Shown here piece after piece: positions 23,065 to 34,955 of a stretch of 64,000 nucleotides of DNA. The notes beneath the pieces were generated by a model. The model searched no databases, had not been told where the DNA came from, and saw nothing but the letters and a program-made list of their open reading frames with translations. The DNA is from Ceratodon purpureus. Its lineage: Eukaryota > Streptophyta > Bryopsida > Pseudoditrichales > Ditrichaceae. Where the stretch lies: contig CM026432.1 of assembly GCA_014871385.1 (NCBI GenBank), forward strand, positions 9,168,825 to 9,232,824, written 5' to 3'. The position numbers were made by a program, and so were the translations under genes. Numbering within the stretch: position 1 is the first letter of the stretch; each line of letters begins with the position of its first letter.

Positions 23065-23160
23065 GACATTGACAACGAAGATGCGAACATGAAAATCAGA
23101 GGTATGTATAATATTCCGCCAAGCTCAATTAGAGATGAGGTAAGATTCTTAGCAAAGTAG
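23065..23160 (+). pseudogene. Relict fourth psq repeat downstream of the stop codon
   Basis: Immediately after the stop at 23062-23064, and in the same frame, 31 codons read DIDNEDANMKIRGMYNIPPS then SIRDEVRFLAK and a stop. This matches the DIENGN...KEIAEKY...IQDHYRG half of the preceding psq repeats. The W-S-T-E-D front half is missing, so the gene was longer and was shortened by a deletion and stop. Confidence 0.7.
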
Positions 23161-23281
23161 CAGTCTCTTCGGCACAAGCCATCGACAAATTCATATTCAA
23201 AATAAATTCTGTAGCTGTCAGGCACAGAGAGTGCACTGCGACACTGGGGTTTCTTTAAATGCAAGCCTACAAAGTAAAAAC

Positions 23282-24874
23282 TTAACTTGCAATAGCAGCA
23301 GCCGCATTTGATGGAACTGCAGTGCTCTGTGTCGACGACACATTCACGTTCGCAGTATTTGCCTCGTCAATAAGTGCATATAAAGTTCTCAGCGCGTCCT
23401 TCCTGTTCTCTTCTCTCAAATCGAACCTACAAAAGCAAAGAGTGAATCCACGTCAATCGTGGTACTATTTACAAAAGCGAAAACCTACAAAACTGCGAGT
23501 TATATAAGGGAGTAAAATCGATAAATATTACCTTTCACTCGTGATGGTCAGCTCATCATTATTCGCGTTGTACCGTTTGCCTACGATTAGGAGCAACCTC
23601 TCCCTGGCCTGTTTAGTGAGTTGCAACTCTTTCAAGTAGACGGCAAGCTTCACTTTTCGATTGGCTGGGTGCCATGCATCCCCGCCAGGTCCCAACACTA
23701 CTCGAGTTGTCCACCGCAATACTGGACCTTCGCCCGGTGGATCGATGTTTGGACACTCTCCTTTCGCATAGAGGTCCTTATCTGTATGCAAAGAGCCACA
23801 TTCAGCCACTGAAGTTGGCTACACAAATTCAATATCATACAGAGCAGTTGTAGGCTTCGTAAGTTCTCCGGCACTATTTAAGTGCCCTGGAGAATATCAC
23901 TATACAACTCGCATAAATAAAGTGAGAGCCCTTAGCAATAGAAATTAGCTTAGCTGCTCTATCATGGTCTCCTCACAATACTGTAAACATTCCTTATACT
24001 TTCATAACAAAATATCCCACATCCTGGACTCAACTGCTGTACTAGAAGTGCTTGGAGACTCACATCCCAAGCAGTGAAGAAGGGAAGAGAGGAAGAGACA
24101 AACCTGGGAATATGGAGTCAAGAGTGGGATGGCCCAACCACTTGTCGACGATACCACGAGTGTTGTATAAATGGGTGATACCTTGTTCCAAAGGCACCAT
24201 GTCTAGCTCATCCTCGAATGTCTTATCATATGTCCCGAACCGCGCCCTTCTCCTCATCTTCTTCGGCCGAGGTGGCTTCTCGCCATCTTTGGGTGGCTCC
24301 CCTGCATTAATTCCGGAGAAAAAAACCTAAGAATCTCAGCCCTCATTTCTACAATCCATGGCCCAACAACAATGCTACGTCGCAACGACGATCCGGTAGC
24401 ATCCCAGCACCACATGCAATATGTGCATTCAATCATCCATATGTTTTAGGTCTTGAAACGACCTTGCAAAGTACCCCTCAGCTGACTTTTTATACATCTC
24501 TTACAGAAAATTCAGCCATTGACTGCGAAGGCATTGGAAATTCTTAAACCCTAAACTGGAAAGAAAATAACGTCTCCTAATTGAGCAAACGAGGGGTAAA
24601 TCCAGCAGCTCCAGCACCAGCCATTTGTGCCAACGCGCAGCTAATCAAGTAAAATGAACACTGCGATCACAGAACACAAGAAAATTGCAAAGGTCCCTGA
24701 GTTGATAAACTACCACGTACCTTCAGAAGAGGTACTAAACGGGCTGAAATTCACACCACTGCGCTCCCACAACGGAAAACCACACGAGTAAGATGGCAAC
24801 GACCTTGCGCTCCCGCGTGATAAACCCACAGCCTGCTCAACCTGCCTCAAGGCAGCCCATCGAACCCTTTGCAT
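23282..24874 (-). CDS. Mitochondrial small-subunit ribosomal protein mS35 (S24/S35 family)
   Basis: Component of the mitochondrial ribosome small subunit. Four exons join in frame: 24874-24721, 24301-24104, 23808-23532, 23426-23282, giving 257 aa. The first 50 residues are rich in Arg and Ser and lack acids (MQRVRWAALRQVEQAVGLSR ... FSTSSE), as expected of a mitochondrial presequence. The C-terminal MRP-S28/S35 domain shows RKVKLAVYLKELQLTKQA, then VGKRYNANNDELTITSERF and DLREENRKDALRTLYALIDE across the last intron. The match to the family signature (LxL..L.L...A...L..L.G.RY....D...I.SERF) is clear. An in-frame Met at 24925 would add 17 residues. The gene is shorter than the roughly 400-aa Arabidopsis proteins, mainly at the N-terminus. 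It faces away from the HNH gene across a shared 1-kb upstream region. Confidence 0.88.
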
Positions 24875-24925
24875 TTTTCCGTCCCCAAAAACTCGAACCT
24901 CGCTTCTCAAACCTACAAAACCCAA

Positions 24926-25869
24926 TCACTCCTGGATCGTTACAAACACCCCTGCTGGAGCTCTCATCCTCTTCCTCCTCACACCAGCACCCGGAGAGCC
25001 AACCCGACAACCCTCCCAACTTAACCCTTCATAACCATAAAAATTCTCTCCAAATACTGAAACCTGAGCTCTTTTCTGATCAAATCACATCCTAATGAAT
25101 TGCACCAAATGATGCAACCATGCCACTAAACCCAAATGGTGAGCATGAACACATAAACCCTGAACCCTAGCGACAAAATCAGAGCCCACACCGTTTCCTG
25201 CACCAAAAAAAGCGTTCCGGGAACTTCATGGGAACCCTAAAATAGTGCTCATATGTCATGAGTTTTCGAAACCCTAATCATGATTTGAGTGACACAACAC
25301 ATGCTTTTCGATTCGGAGATCTACTCATTAACTGTCCTAATTCCGGAAATTTTCTCTGCATGAGTACCCAATTTGTGTTTATGGCTTAAGTGTGAGATTT
25401 CGGCCTCTGACATGCGGTTTTTGCTACTGAGAGATGGTTTTTGATTGAGCAATTGGGTGAGCGATCCTCTGTTTTTCGAGGGGTTTGTGGTGCTGAGTGG
25501 TTGTATGGAGGTGGATGTTGTTGTGGTTTTAGTTTTCTTGTGTGTTGAGGCGTTGCAGGTGATGGTTAGGCTTAGTTTGTTAGGAATGTGGTGCTCTGGG
25601 TTTCGTGAATGTTTCTTTGTAGTTTCTCCATCCGTGTGTTGGGAGTAGCAATCGCCTTCTGCAGCTTTGAGAGTGAATATCACGTAGAAGCATGTTGGTC
25701 GAGAGGGTTTAGTGAGCATCTGCATGAATACCTGACCGTGAAACCTCGATTATTTTGCAGATGTGGGGATCATTTTCAGGAGCTAGCAACTGAAGCTTTT
25801 GGTTACGGTTACGAATTGCCTTGGTTTTGGATTGGTTCCTTTATCTGGCAATCGAGTGGGTTGGTATAC
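24926..25869. other. Shared upstream region between mS35 (-) and the HNH gene (+)
   Basis: Head-to-head arrangement suggests a bidirectional promoter. The right side probably holds 5' leader exons of the HNH gene: acceptor-like TTTTGCAG at about 25752-25760 and TTTTCAG at about 25773-25779. No separate gene recognised. Confidence 0.4.
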
Positions 25870-27334
25870 ATGGATGACGCCTTGGTGTATGAGGAAGATG
25901 GGCTTCCAACCAAGGGAGATGGAAATGCAAGCCACTCGAAGAAGAACAGAATTTTTGATGATAAGATGCGAAACCAGTGCTGGCAGAAAGCGGATGTGGT
26001 GCCCGGGAGGCACCCTGAGCGATGGAGGAAGGACGTAGCTGGGAACATCGTGTGCCGGAGACTCACTCGCTGCGAAGGCTGTCTTTGCTATGAGTATGAT
26101 CACATCCGCCCCTTCTCTAAAGGTCTTGCTTCCAATTCCCTTCGCATGTCAAGCCCTCTGCTGTTTTATCTCCTTCCTCATCTTCTTCCAGCCATTTGCT
26201 AAGTCTATCGTATGAGATCTGAATTTCAGACCTTGCAGTGTTTTGATCGATCAACCTTTCAAGGTTTTGGGATTGCAAAATGGTGTCTGTTGCAGCAATT
26301 ACAGTTCCAGACTTCTTATTTGCTAAGCCTGTCATTTGAGATCTTTCAATCTTCTAAAGTTTTAGAAATGTAATACGGTATTGGTGTCTGTTGCAGGAAT
26401 TATGGTCCTTACTTGTTACTGTCGTACGTTATGTGAATGTGGGAAGTAGATAATTTGGAATCCCTGAATTGCCTGCTGAGCTTATTTGTGTGATCGGTCT
26501 TCAATTTGTAGTTATGAGCCTACCATTGCTTCGTGTTACATGTGATAAATTTTGCAAATGCTCGTGTATTGAAAGCTTTTGCTCACCGTGGATGTGTGTA
26601 GGTGGAAAGACGGAAGTCAGTAATTGCCAAATATTGCAGTCTCGCGTCAACAGGTTGAAGAGCAACAAAAGTGACTTGGCTAGCGACGACCTCAAACAAT
26701 ATTCCTGCAACCTAAAGTTTACTGGTGAGTTCTATTGACCTTTTATCTGCCTTTCTGTTTTGAATCCTCTCCGATATTCCCTAGATTTTAGCAAACGAAC
26801 TTCGCTTTTGCTCCTCAAAGAAGCATCCTACTTCCACTCATGAGCTTAAGATCCTGCTTCATAGTAACTTGGATTATCATTGTAATACGTGATTACAGTC
26901 CTAAATTCTGTTTTACGTCTGATCTGGAGCATTGCATCTGTTGATTGAGGTAGAGCATACCAAAAAGTCGTGTAGAGATTTTAAAGAACTGAGAATGCTT
27001 ATGATACTTATCTAACCTTGTTAGGAAAAATAATCATTGAACCTGTAAACCAAGTATCTGCCTATTGTACTGAAGTATTTTTATGATAAACTCAATTAAG
27101 AAACTATTGGTTAATCAAGAGCATGCTTGACCTTCTACTTGCATTAACTCTTTGGTGTGGGTGGTGGCAGACAAGGAGCTTGATGTGATAGAGATGGGGG
27201 TATATGGAAACGTAATACGACCAGGCCTACAATGTAAATGCAAGAGCGTTGCAGAGACTCTAGGGACTGCTCTTTACAAGCAGAAAGGACCTGAAGCCTT
27301 ATCCTGTGAGCTCCCTTACAGTTCTGGATCATGA
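25870..27334 (+). CDS. HNH endonuclease-domain protein (plant family)
   Basis: Three exons join in frame: 25870-26122, 26602-26724, 27171-27334, giving 179 aa. CWQKADVVPGRHPERWRKD is followed by CEGCLCYEYDHIRPFSKG at the exon 1 end. Exon 2 gives GKTEVSNCQILQSRVNRLKS. Together these form a clear HNH site: the His of DHI, the Asn of NCQIL and the NR-x-K ending. Exon 3 (KELDVIEMGVYGNVIRPG) is the conserved tail of the small plant HNH family, one copy per genome in Arabidopsis (At3g47490-like, from memory). The catalytic HNH residues are retained. The biological role is unknown; a nuclease or structural zinc site is possible from the paired cysteines. The start codon is uncertain because the frame is open upstream of 25870. 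Confidence 0.82.
26194..26410 (+). repeat. Imperfect tandem duplication in HNH intron 1
   Basis: Two related units (26194-26310 and 26318-26410) share ATTTGCTAAG, GAGATCT and GGTGTCTGTTGCAG blocks. The duplicated TGTTGCAG offers extra acceptor sites, which could permit alternative splicing. Confidence 0.6.
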
Positions 27335-29530
27335 CATTCATCAAGGCTTCGATTCTTCTTATTCCCTTGACCAGGAAGTGCTCCCTTGCACCAGATAGCA
27401 ACCATTCTTTAGAAAGCCAGAGTTCAGAATTTGATTATTTGTTTATGAACATTGAACTGATTGTCCCATGTTAGCAGAAGCATCTCACTAGTTGAGAGAT
27501 AGGTGCAAAATGAAGATGTTACTTTTTATGCGAGCTCTTGAAACTTAACTTTGTGTGTTCTGCACTGACAAATTACTTGGGTGTTTTACTTAGTCTTCCA
27601 GCCTTAGGCTGATTCTTGCAACCTGCTCTAAGTTTGGGCTTGGTTTGCATAGTGTGAAGTGATGTAGAGTATCCACCAGAAAAGATATGTTGCTGTCCGG
27701 AATAGTGCAGAAAGAGGGTAGAGAGGGAATTTTGACCAACCACGAGCTCAAAAATGCTCCAAATCCATGAATCCTTAATCCTTAATTGCATTGTAAAGAC
27801 AATGTAGTCTACTTTTATGCTAAATAAAATTATACGAAGGAGATGCCAAAAAATGATCAATGGTGAATTTTATGATTGTTAGTCTACCACCTAGTATGTT
27901 TCTACAATCTCTACATACATGTCTTTTCATGTCAATCAAGTGGTTTCAATCAATTCTTTGTAGTTCGGCTTAGACCCATAGTTATTTTGCTTTGATTTGG
28001 TTTTAACTTCATCCAAGTAATGTGTAAGATATAATCTAGAGTGATAGAAAAATATCGTAATTTTTTTTGAAATGATTTGAGATAGAAATTATTTATCATG
28101 ATATCCCTCATTGTATTTTACACCTATGGTCAAAAATATAAAGTTCTATAGTTTGTTTTGAGATTGACATAATTTTTTCTAATTCACTTTGAAAAATTGT
28201 GATGATTTCAAATTATCACCAAAATTTAAAAGAATTTTTTATGAATTGCAGTAAACATTTACCTTCATCTACTACAAGCACAAGGTCAATTTTTTCTTTT
28301 CTAAAGAATAATGAAATCCAACCGTCAAATACACAACTTGGTTAATGGTTAGAGGTCTCATCATTTAGGCCTACTTTATACACAATTTGGAATTGGTTGG
28401 AAGGTGGGCGAGATTGAACATTTTGTCACCCTCCAATTTGACTCTAGTTTGGGCCGAAGTTGAAAATTTGGGCCAAGGGAAACCTTATTCCGATTGCATC
28501 AAACCAGCCCAAAGCAGTGCTACATAGAATACCATATAGGATAAATTTAAGTTCTCGTCCAACCTTCGTTTAAAGCCCGTAGGCCCAATTTAAAATAATC
28601 AAATAATCTTATCATTTAAAATTTGAGCTGGCCCTCAATCCAACCCCAAGTATAAACTAACCCTTAGGCATCAAACAAGGTCCTGAGTCCTGAGTTCTGA
28701 GCACAGACAAGAATTCACACACTGTTGGGGGGAGTAGATCTTTACTTCCATACCTTTGTCTTGTGGACATTGGATTGGGGTGGATCAAACATACACTTAA
28801 TTCACGTCAGTCTCCTCCGGAAACCGAAGTTTCTCTTTCTCTCTCTTCATACAGTGTTGCAACTTACAAGGGAGTTATTGAGACAGCTCCCCTCAGTCCC
28901 TACCCCTCCACTCCAACGCCTAGTCAGCTAAGTTGGCTCCGGAGGACCTCCAGGAATAGCCCCAGCAGCGAATGTCCTCCCATGCCCAGCTCCACTGATC
29001 CAGCCATTTGGCACTCCCATCCTCCTCTCCATCCAACCTCCATTGCCTACTCACTTAGTTTGCACAAATCTCTCAATCATTGTCGCACCTCAAACTCACG
29101 CACTCTACTCTCCTACATCAGTCTGCAAAGCCCTTGCAGCTACTTCTCATCGAGGACAGCCTTCCCGAGTGCACCGTTTAGGGTGCACGGGTAGATACAT
29201 AGGCCGTTCCTGCTTATGCATAGACCCTCCTGTACCACATCATCGAATGTTGGCAGGCACGAGAAATTTGTCAGGAACGATTAATTGTTGACGATAAATC
29301 CAATTCATCTTTGGAGATAAAGGTACATACGACATCTGTACATATACAAAGTATACAATCGTAAATACAAATAGATGAAATGGGATTTCCGTTCATCCCA
29401 AGTATGGCAATACGACTGATGTATAAGTCCCTACTATCGTATAAAATCGTACATTTAGAACTGGTTGAATACCAATACCATGGGCTACAACCATGAGTGT
29501 CTGAGAAAATGCGGGGAGCATCCCGGGACA

Positions 29531-29542
29531 GGCGCCGGCGCC
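29531..29542. repeat. GC palindrome GGCGCCGGCGCC
   Basis: First copy of the family TGGCGCCRGCGCCA. Here the outer T is A, so only the 12-bp core is perfect. It lies 850 bp upstream of the RING-like gene start at 30392. Confidence 0.9.
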
Positions 29543-29864
29543 ACTAGCACCAGCAAAGGAAAGATTTTGAGCGATTCACAATTCAAGTCCGCATCCAGTA
29601 GGATCAAGTATGCCACAAGTAAATTGAAATCGAGGTTTCGTGCAATATAATCATTTAGACAGCGAACCCGACTGGAAAGATTTGGAAACTGATAGGAGAA
29701 CATGGACACGAGGGCCGAGATGATCCTGGGGTCTGCATGGGATGTAGGCAACGATACCATTGAGTACTGACACTGGTTGGTGTTTCAAATAACAAGAACA
29801 TGCAAGTACATCATGTAACCTCGGGAATCAGATTTCTTATCTGACGTTAAATGCAAACAGCTTG

Positions 29865-29878
29865 TGGCGCCAGCGTCA
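29865..29878. repeat. GC palindrome, one mismatch
   Basis: TGGCGCCAGCGTCA, in the first unit of the 44-bp duplication. Confidence 0.85.
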
Positions 29879-29908
29879 CCTCCATCGACGTTTAATGCAA
29901 ACAGCTTG

Positions 29909-29922
29909 TGGCGCCAGCGCCA
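29909..29922. repeat. GC palindrome, perfect
   Basis: TGGCGCCAGCGCCA, in the second unit of the 44-bp duplication and 470 bp upstream of the start at 30392. Confidence 0.92.
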
Positions 29923-30391
29923 CCTCCATCGACAGAACACAAAGCAAACTTTTCTTGCACCGAGCGGCACGCTAAATCATTCATGAATCTGCAATTCAAA
30001 CGTGTGAAGAACTAGTTAAAGCAAGCAGTTAATCAAAGTTGTCCAGCACTGACATTACTCATAACAATTGAAACGAGCCGTAGGGTCATAATTGTTCAAT
30101 TTGCCCTAAACAATCAAATCTGCACGCTGGCCTCCAATTTTCTCAATGGATGTGATGATTTGAACTAGCTCCATAACTCTGCCCATCATAGGCCGATCAT
30201 TAGCCGGTCAGGGCCATTAACACCCCCACACAAACCCTTGCAAGACGATAGCCATGGCTGACATTGCTGTGAAACCTGAGAACCTTGTGCGAGTGTTGTA
30301 AGTTTAGGGGGATTTTGAAGCCGCATGAAAGTGAATGAGAAAGTAGACTGCTTCGCCAGAGAGATTGGACGATAGGGAGAACTGAAGGGGA

Positions 30392-32094
30392 ATGGCTACG
30401 AATGAGAGCGATGGGTACTTTGCGAGAGAGATCGGGCTCCCAAGCGCTGGTTTAGATCCTGGCAGGGACTGCAACCACGTTAGTGACGAGTTACTGATTC
30501 ACATATTCGGAGAGAAGGAATGGCACAAGGGATACAACTATAGAAACTCAAAATCATTGAGGGTTAGGGAACGCTGCAGGGAGCTGTATCTTCCTATATG
30601 GCAGACGACTCAGATGCCTAAACTTTCCTTCGTTCCTGAGAGCTTTGCCCGCGGCGTTGTCTCCGAGGTCTGCTTCAATTTCCCAATGAACTGGGCGAGG
30701 TACGCCGAGGACCGTTGGAACGGGCAGAGGCCAGAGCCTGGACAGACTCCACCAATTCTCTATGAAGGTCCTGGTCGAGGAAATGGCTACTTCGAAATGA
30801 TAGTGAAGAGGTATGAAGGAGATCTGCAGGCGTCAGTGGTGGAACACGAAGCAGCACTTCTGGCCCATGGGCGCGCTAAGGAGCTTGTGAGCACACTAGT
30901 AGCGTCGCAACGACGCCCACTCACGGGATCAGAGAGGGAAAGGGCCGTCGCGGAGCTGATACGGCTGAGAGAAGTGCTAGAGTCTTCTAACATGCAGCTT
31001 GAAGAGCTCAAGCGGGAGCTAAAGTCATTGATCAATGAACATGGGAGCTCAGCAGTCGTAACCTGGCACGAGGAAGAAATACGGAACGAAGAGGCCGGGA
31101 TCACTGCTGTCAAGCAACTCATTTGCAGGAAGGAAGAGCGTCTCGTTGTCTCAGGTGTTGACATTGCTCAACATGCCGAGGAAGAGAAGAAGCTGGAGGC
31201 CGAAGAAATGGCGACAAAACTCAAGGCTGACCGATTAGGGCGTGCCTTGAAGTGGCTCCAAGAAAATTGCCCGAGTCCAATCATATCTGCTCCGAGCTCC
31301 TTTGCTGAGGGCGATGCTCGCATGCAGACGTCTGCCGAGGAGATTGGGGTCATCAAAATTGGAGAATGCGCATTGTGTGGATCTGGATTTCCACACCTCA
31401 ACATCGTCGTAGCCCCATGCTCTTGCGGATATCATCCATGGTGTGCAGCAGTCCACTGTTTACTTCAAGACAAGTGTGCCGACCCGACCTGTAACAAACA
31501 CATTTTAGAAGCATGGCGAAAAAGCTTCGGTTTCTTCCAGATCGAAGGTATTTTACAACTACTTGATATTCATTCATGGCGTGGTCTGTTCGATTCGTTG
31601 CATGGCCATGGGGCAAAGTAAACTTTGATCTGGCCCTGGTGCCATTTCCTTCACAGTAAATGCTAGAGTCAAGAGGGCTTAAATGCCAGAGTCAAGAAAC
31701 TAGTTTATGTGAATCACCTTCGATTCTGGTAAATAGTACTCGAAAGGTATTTTACAAGCACTCGAAATTCATTCATGTCATGATCTGTTTGTTTCGTTGC
31801 ATGGCCATGGTCTAACTGGATTATTTGGTAGACGAACTTCTCCCGGGTGTGCCAAGGAATGCTGGTCGACACCGTAAGAAAAAGGGACACTTAAACTCAG
31901 ACATAGGAGGGGCGAGTTTCATAAAATCGCCAAGATCTTCCACGAAGAAGAAAAAGGTCAAGGCGGAATCGGAATCAGAGGAAAGGGAACACATAAACAA
32001 AGACACAGGAGGGGCGAGTTACATTAAAGAGAAGAGATCCTGCGCGAAGAAGAGCAAGATGAAGCCGGAGTCAGATTCAGATGAAGGTAAATGA
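30392..32094 (+). CDS. Coiled-coil protein with RING-like zinc finger and basic repeated tail (paralogue 1)
   Basis: Exon 1 (30392-31547) and exon 2 (31832-32094) join in frame to give 472 aa. Residues about 1-140 are unrecognised. About 150-300 is charged heptad-like sequence rich in E, K and L, probably a coiled coil. Residues about 328-380 carry a RING-like site: CALCGSGFP, then APCSCGYHPWC and CADPTC. Exon 2 encodes two 32-aa repeats (GGASFIKS.../GGASYIKE...) with KKKK-type clusters, which suggests nuclear localisation. The finger matches that of the gene at 44436-45320 (CEMCNTGFP ... APCGHFYHIFC). One ligand is Cys here where the paralogue has His. Ubiquitin-ligase activity is possible but unproven. 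Without splicing the frame would end at 31621. Three palindromes lie 470-860 bp upstream. Confidence 0.7.
31541..31817 (+). repeat. Tandem duplication spanning the exon 1 donor
   Basis: The stretch around the donor (about 31541-31618) recurs with changes at about 31741-31817, sharing GGTATTTTACAA, ATTCATTCATG and CGTTGCATGGCCATGG. The second copy lies inside the intron. Confidence 0.8.
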
Positions 32095-32339
32095 ACTAGC
32101 ATAGTCTTTTTGCTTCGTTTTATCAGAATTTGGTGTTTCTTATTCGTAGTTGCTGGAAGTGATAATAAGGTGAAAAACTTTAGAATTAGCTGTAAGTCGG
32201 TCAAGGATGTGAGAAAGAGAAAACTCAAAAACCTAACCGTTCCGAGGTTCACCACATCTGAATCGGCATTGTGATTGAATGTGCAGAATAAACTAGCCTG
32301 GGAATACAAGCTAATAAAGATCAGTAAACCACTCTGATT

Positions 32340-32393
32340 ATGCGAAATTTGAGCTATGAGCCCACTATGCGAAATTTGAGCTATGAGCCCACT
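32340..32393 (+). repeat. Two perfect 27-bp tandem units
   Basis: Units 32340-32366 and 32367-32393 are identical (core GCGAAATTTGAGCTATGAGC). Non-coding. Confidence 0.92.
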
Positions 32394-33170
32394 AGCGGGA
32401 CAGGGTACATTCGGCAGGTAATCAGTTCAGACCATAGAGATTCTGAATCCGTCCAGTTGCTCGTTAACATCTCACAGTTTTGCAAACTACTTCAACCTAC
32501 ACATTTCAAACTACTTTGTATGCGAGATATTCAGCCTCTTTCGGTTATCCCTTGAACTCAATAGGCACATAGTCATGCTGCACTCGAACTATACAGAGCC
32601 CTGGCTCCGTTGTTTTAAACGATCGCTCAAATTCGTTAAATCTTCTCTTGGAATGTATGAGTAAATACCGTCTCTGTTGATTGAAATTCATCTTTGCCAT
32701 AAATAATGTGGGTATTTACAGCAGGTCGGAATCGATGTCGAATTGCACGGTTATGGACAAAGTTATTTCGTGACTTTCTACTTCATGGTTGTGATCTGTC
32801 TTAGTCTTGTTCTCACAAACTTAAGGGTGTGCAATTCAAATAACAACAGGCACAAAAACAGGATTGCCCTCTGAAAACGGCGGTTTCGTGCAAAGCACAG
32901 CAAACCACTGCTACATACGTTCTGTGAAGAGTGATCTAGAAAGCCAGATATACATCTCGGTTGTCACAAATACGTGCTCATGAAAATCTTACTATCAAAT
33001 TAAACTCGTGGTGTGAAGAGGTTGTTGGTTAGATATAGTGTTTAAATACCATATTAAGTGATGTGCTTATGGATGTTTCTTGGTCAGTCACAAGTTTCTT
33101 GCTGAGCTCTCGCCGTTACAGTTGCATTACTTTTTCCATAACAAGTTCTATTCTTTTGCTCCCTAACTTC
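32394..33170. other. Intergenic DNA
   Basis: No gene recognised. Confidence 0.4.
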
Positions 33171-33240
33171 TGTTCAAGTGGTAGCTTCCGATCAAGTGGT
33201 AGCCTCTGTTCAAGTGGTAGCTTCTGTTCAAGTGGTAGTG
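33171..33240 (+). repeat. 18-bp tandem repeat, about four copies
   Basis: TGTTCAAGTGGTAGCTTC repeated with small changes, right before the PPR pseudogene. Confidence 0.88.
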
Positions 33241-33244
33241 TGCG

Positions 33245-33634
33245 ACGATTCTAAACGCATGTGCGCGTCCAGCAGGTTTGGCCTGTGGCAAGGAGATTCA
33301 TGCTCGTGCTGTGGAAGCTGGAATTGTGTCTGATGTTAGACTTGGGAATGCTATCAGTAATATGTATTTCAAAGCGGGAAATTTGAAGGACGCTCGTCAA
33401 GTTTTCGACAAAATGCTCAAACGAGATGTTGTCTTGTAGACAACAATGATTGGAGGATATGCCGAGTAAAAGCAGGCTGTAGAGTCCTTCACGACCTTCA
33501 AACAAATGCTGCAAGAGGGTATGGTGCCAAACAAGATCGCATACATGTGCGTTCTCAAAGCATGTGCAAGTCCAATAGCATTAGAATGGGGTAAGGAGAT
33601 TCATGGGCAGGCATCCATGTCTTTTCATCAATGA
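33245..33634 (+). pseudogene. PPR (pentatricopeptide repeat, PLS type) pseudogene fragment
   Basis: One continuous frame with two internal stops (33437-33439 and 33467-33469). It reads TILNACARPAGLACGKEIHA, GNAISNMYFKAGNLKDARQ, VFDKMLKRDVV, then after the stops TTMIGGYAE and VLKACASPIALEWGKEIHG. These are typical consecutive P, L and S motifs of plant organellar RNA-editing PPR proteins. There is no start, targeting peptide or DYW domain, and similarity ends about 33620. It is a decayed fragment. Confidence 0.88.
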
Positions 33635-33851
33635 TCAAAGCATTTGAAGGCATCAACCTTGTCACCTGCCACCGCCACGTTACTCCAAACGTCAGGAGTT
33701 GCTGGTAACATTTCATATCATTCTAGATGGTTGATTGATAATACTACTTGTAGCGGTGCAGCTTTGCAACACAGACACGCATTACAAATAGAAGCACGTA
33801 AAACCATCCATATCAGCGTCACATCCATGGAATGAAAAGCCTCAATAGGAA

Positions 33852-33885
33852 AAATAATAAAAATAATAATAATAATAATAATAAA
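33852..33885 (+). repeat. (AAT)n microsatellite
   Basis: Run of ATA/AAT trinucleotides with one interruption. Confidence 0.9.
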
Positions 33886-34599
33886 TTTTAAGTTTTAAAT
33901 ATTTAAATAATTAACCTTTAAAAACAAAAACAAAAAAAATATTTTATTTATTTATTTATTTTTTAAATTAGAAACTTCAAACTCTTCTCAAATCTTTTAT
34001 CATGCATGATCTCCTAAAAGTCTTAGGTTAGATCCTACATTTGGAGATGCAAAGAAAGCTTGATTTTTGGTTCTTTCACTCTTACTTTAGAAATGGTACT
34101 TTTTGAAGTTAATGTCTTTATGAGGATCGGTTCTAATGAGGTTCTTCAAATTCAATGACCACTTGCCATAATACCAAAAACTAGTTGTTTTGAGATAATG
34201 TGATACTAATCTTTGAAGGGCCAAGGATATTTGACTAATCTTAGATGCATTATATTCTATGATTTCTACAACTTTGATGAGATTTATTTCTAAAAATAAA
34301 TATGTCAATCATGATGATTAGATATAATTTATAATGTTCAAAGTTCAAAAATCATATTCCATCATATTGAAACGTTTTAAAGTAATAAATATTTGAAAAT
34401 TCAATAAAACTTCAATTTCTATCTTTAATATTTGAATTTTTTGAGATTGGTTGAATTCATAAGTTACATTTAAAAAAATAAAATAAAATATGTAACAGAA
34501 TATTTAGAGCATCACGCTACTAGGTAAGTATTGCGTAGGTTAGCAAATATAAACGCTTGGTTTAGAATCTTTTGGAATTACAACCTTCTTAGTCTTAGA

Positions 34600-34690
34600 G
34601 CCAACTTTTTTGGCTAATATGGATTTTCAACTCGTTTGGACCTTGGAAAATTTCGTACAAAGTAGACTCTTTAAAGAGAGGGCAGCGTTT
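34600..34690 (+). repeat. Diverged dispersed repeat, member 2
   Basis: Resembles the left half of 17290-17465 (GATTTTCAACTCGTTT, then GTACAAAGTAGACTCTTTAAA). Confidence 0.45.
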
Positions 34691-34894
34691 CGTAGTACGT
34701 TACTCCGACTGCGCATAGCCTTGTCCACGGACAGATTCAAAATCTGAAAAGTCACTAGTCATGTCGAGGAAGGGGACGAAAACAAAGATTCATGCTTCCT
34801 TCAATGAAATATACGGTTCCAAATTGTAACTGTAACTAGTCCTTTCAAGATAAAATCAGAAAAAACAACTCAAAAATTAATTTCATTAAATTTA

Positions 34895-34898
<4 letters not shown>

Positions 34899-34952
<54 letters not shown>
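34899..34952. repeat. (TA)n microsatellite
   Basis: About 26 uninterrupted TA dinucleotides. Confidence 0.95.

Positions 34953-34955
<3 letters not shown>

Larger units (their letters stand above)
29846..29933 (+). repeat. 44-bp tandem duplication containing the GC palindrome
   Basis: Two head-to-tail copies (29846-29889 and 29890-29933) differ at only a few bases. Each contains one palindrome; the first has GCGTCA in place of GCGCCA. Confidence 0.9.
27335..30391. other. Intergenic DNA between the HNH gene and the first RING-like gene
   Basis: No gene recognised. A plus-strand frame at 28763-29194 is serine/proline-rich but has no domain and no matching neighbours. The stretch 28000-28700 is AT-rich. 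The right end carries the first three copies of the GC palindrome and a 44-bp tandem duplication. Confidence 0.4.

Noticed and set aside
28763-29194. 143-codon serine/proline-rich frame
   Set aside because: No domain, no splice partners and low complexity; overlapping frames are equally open.
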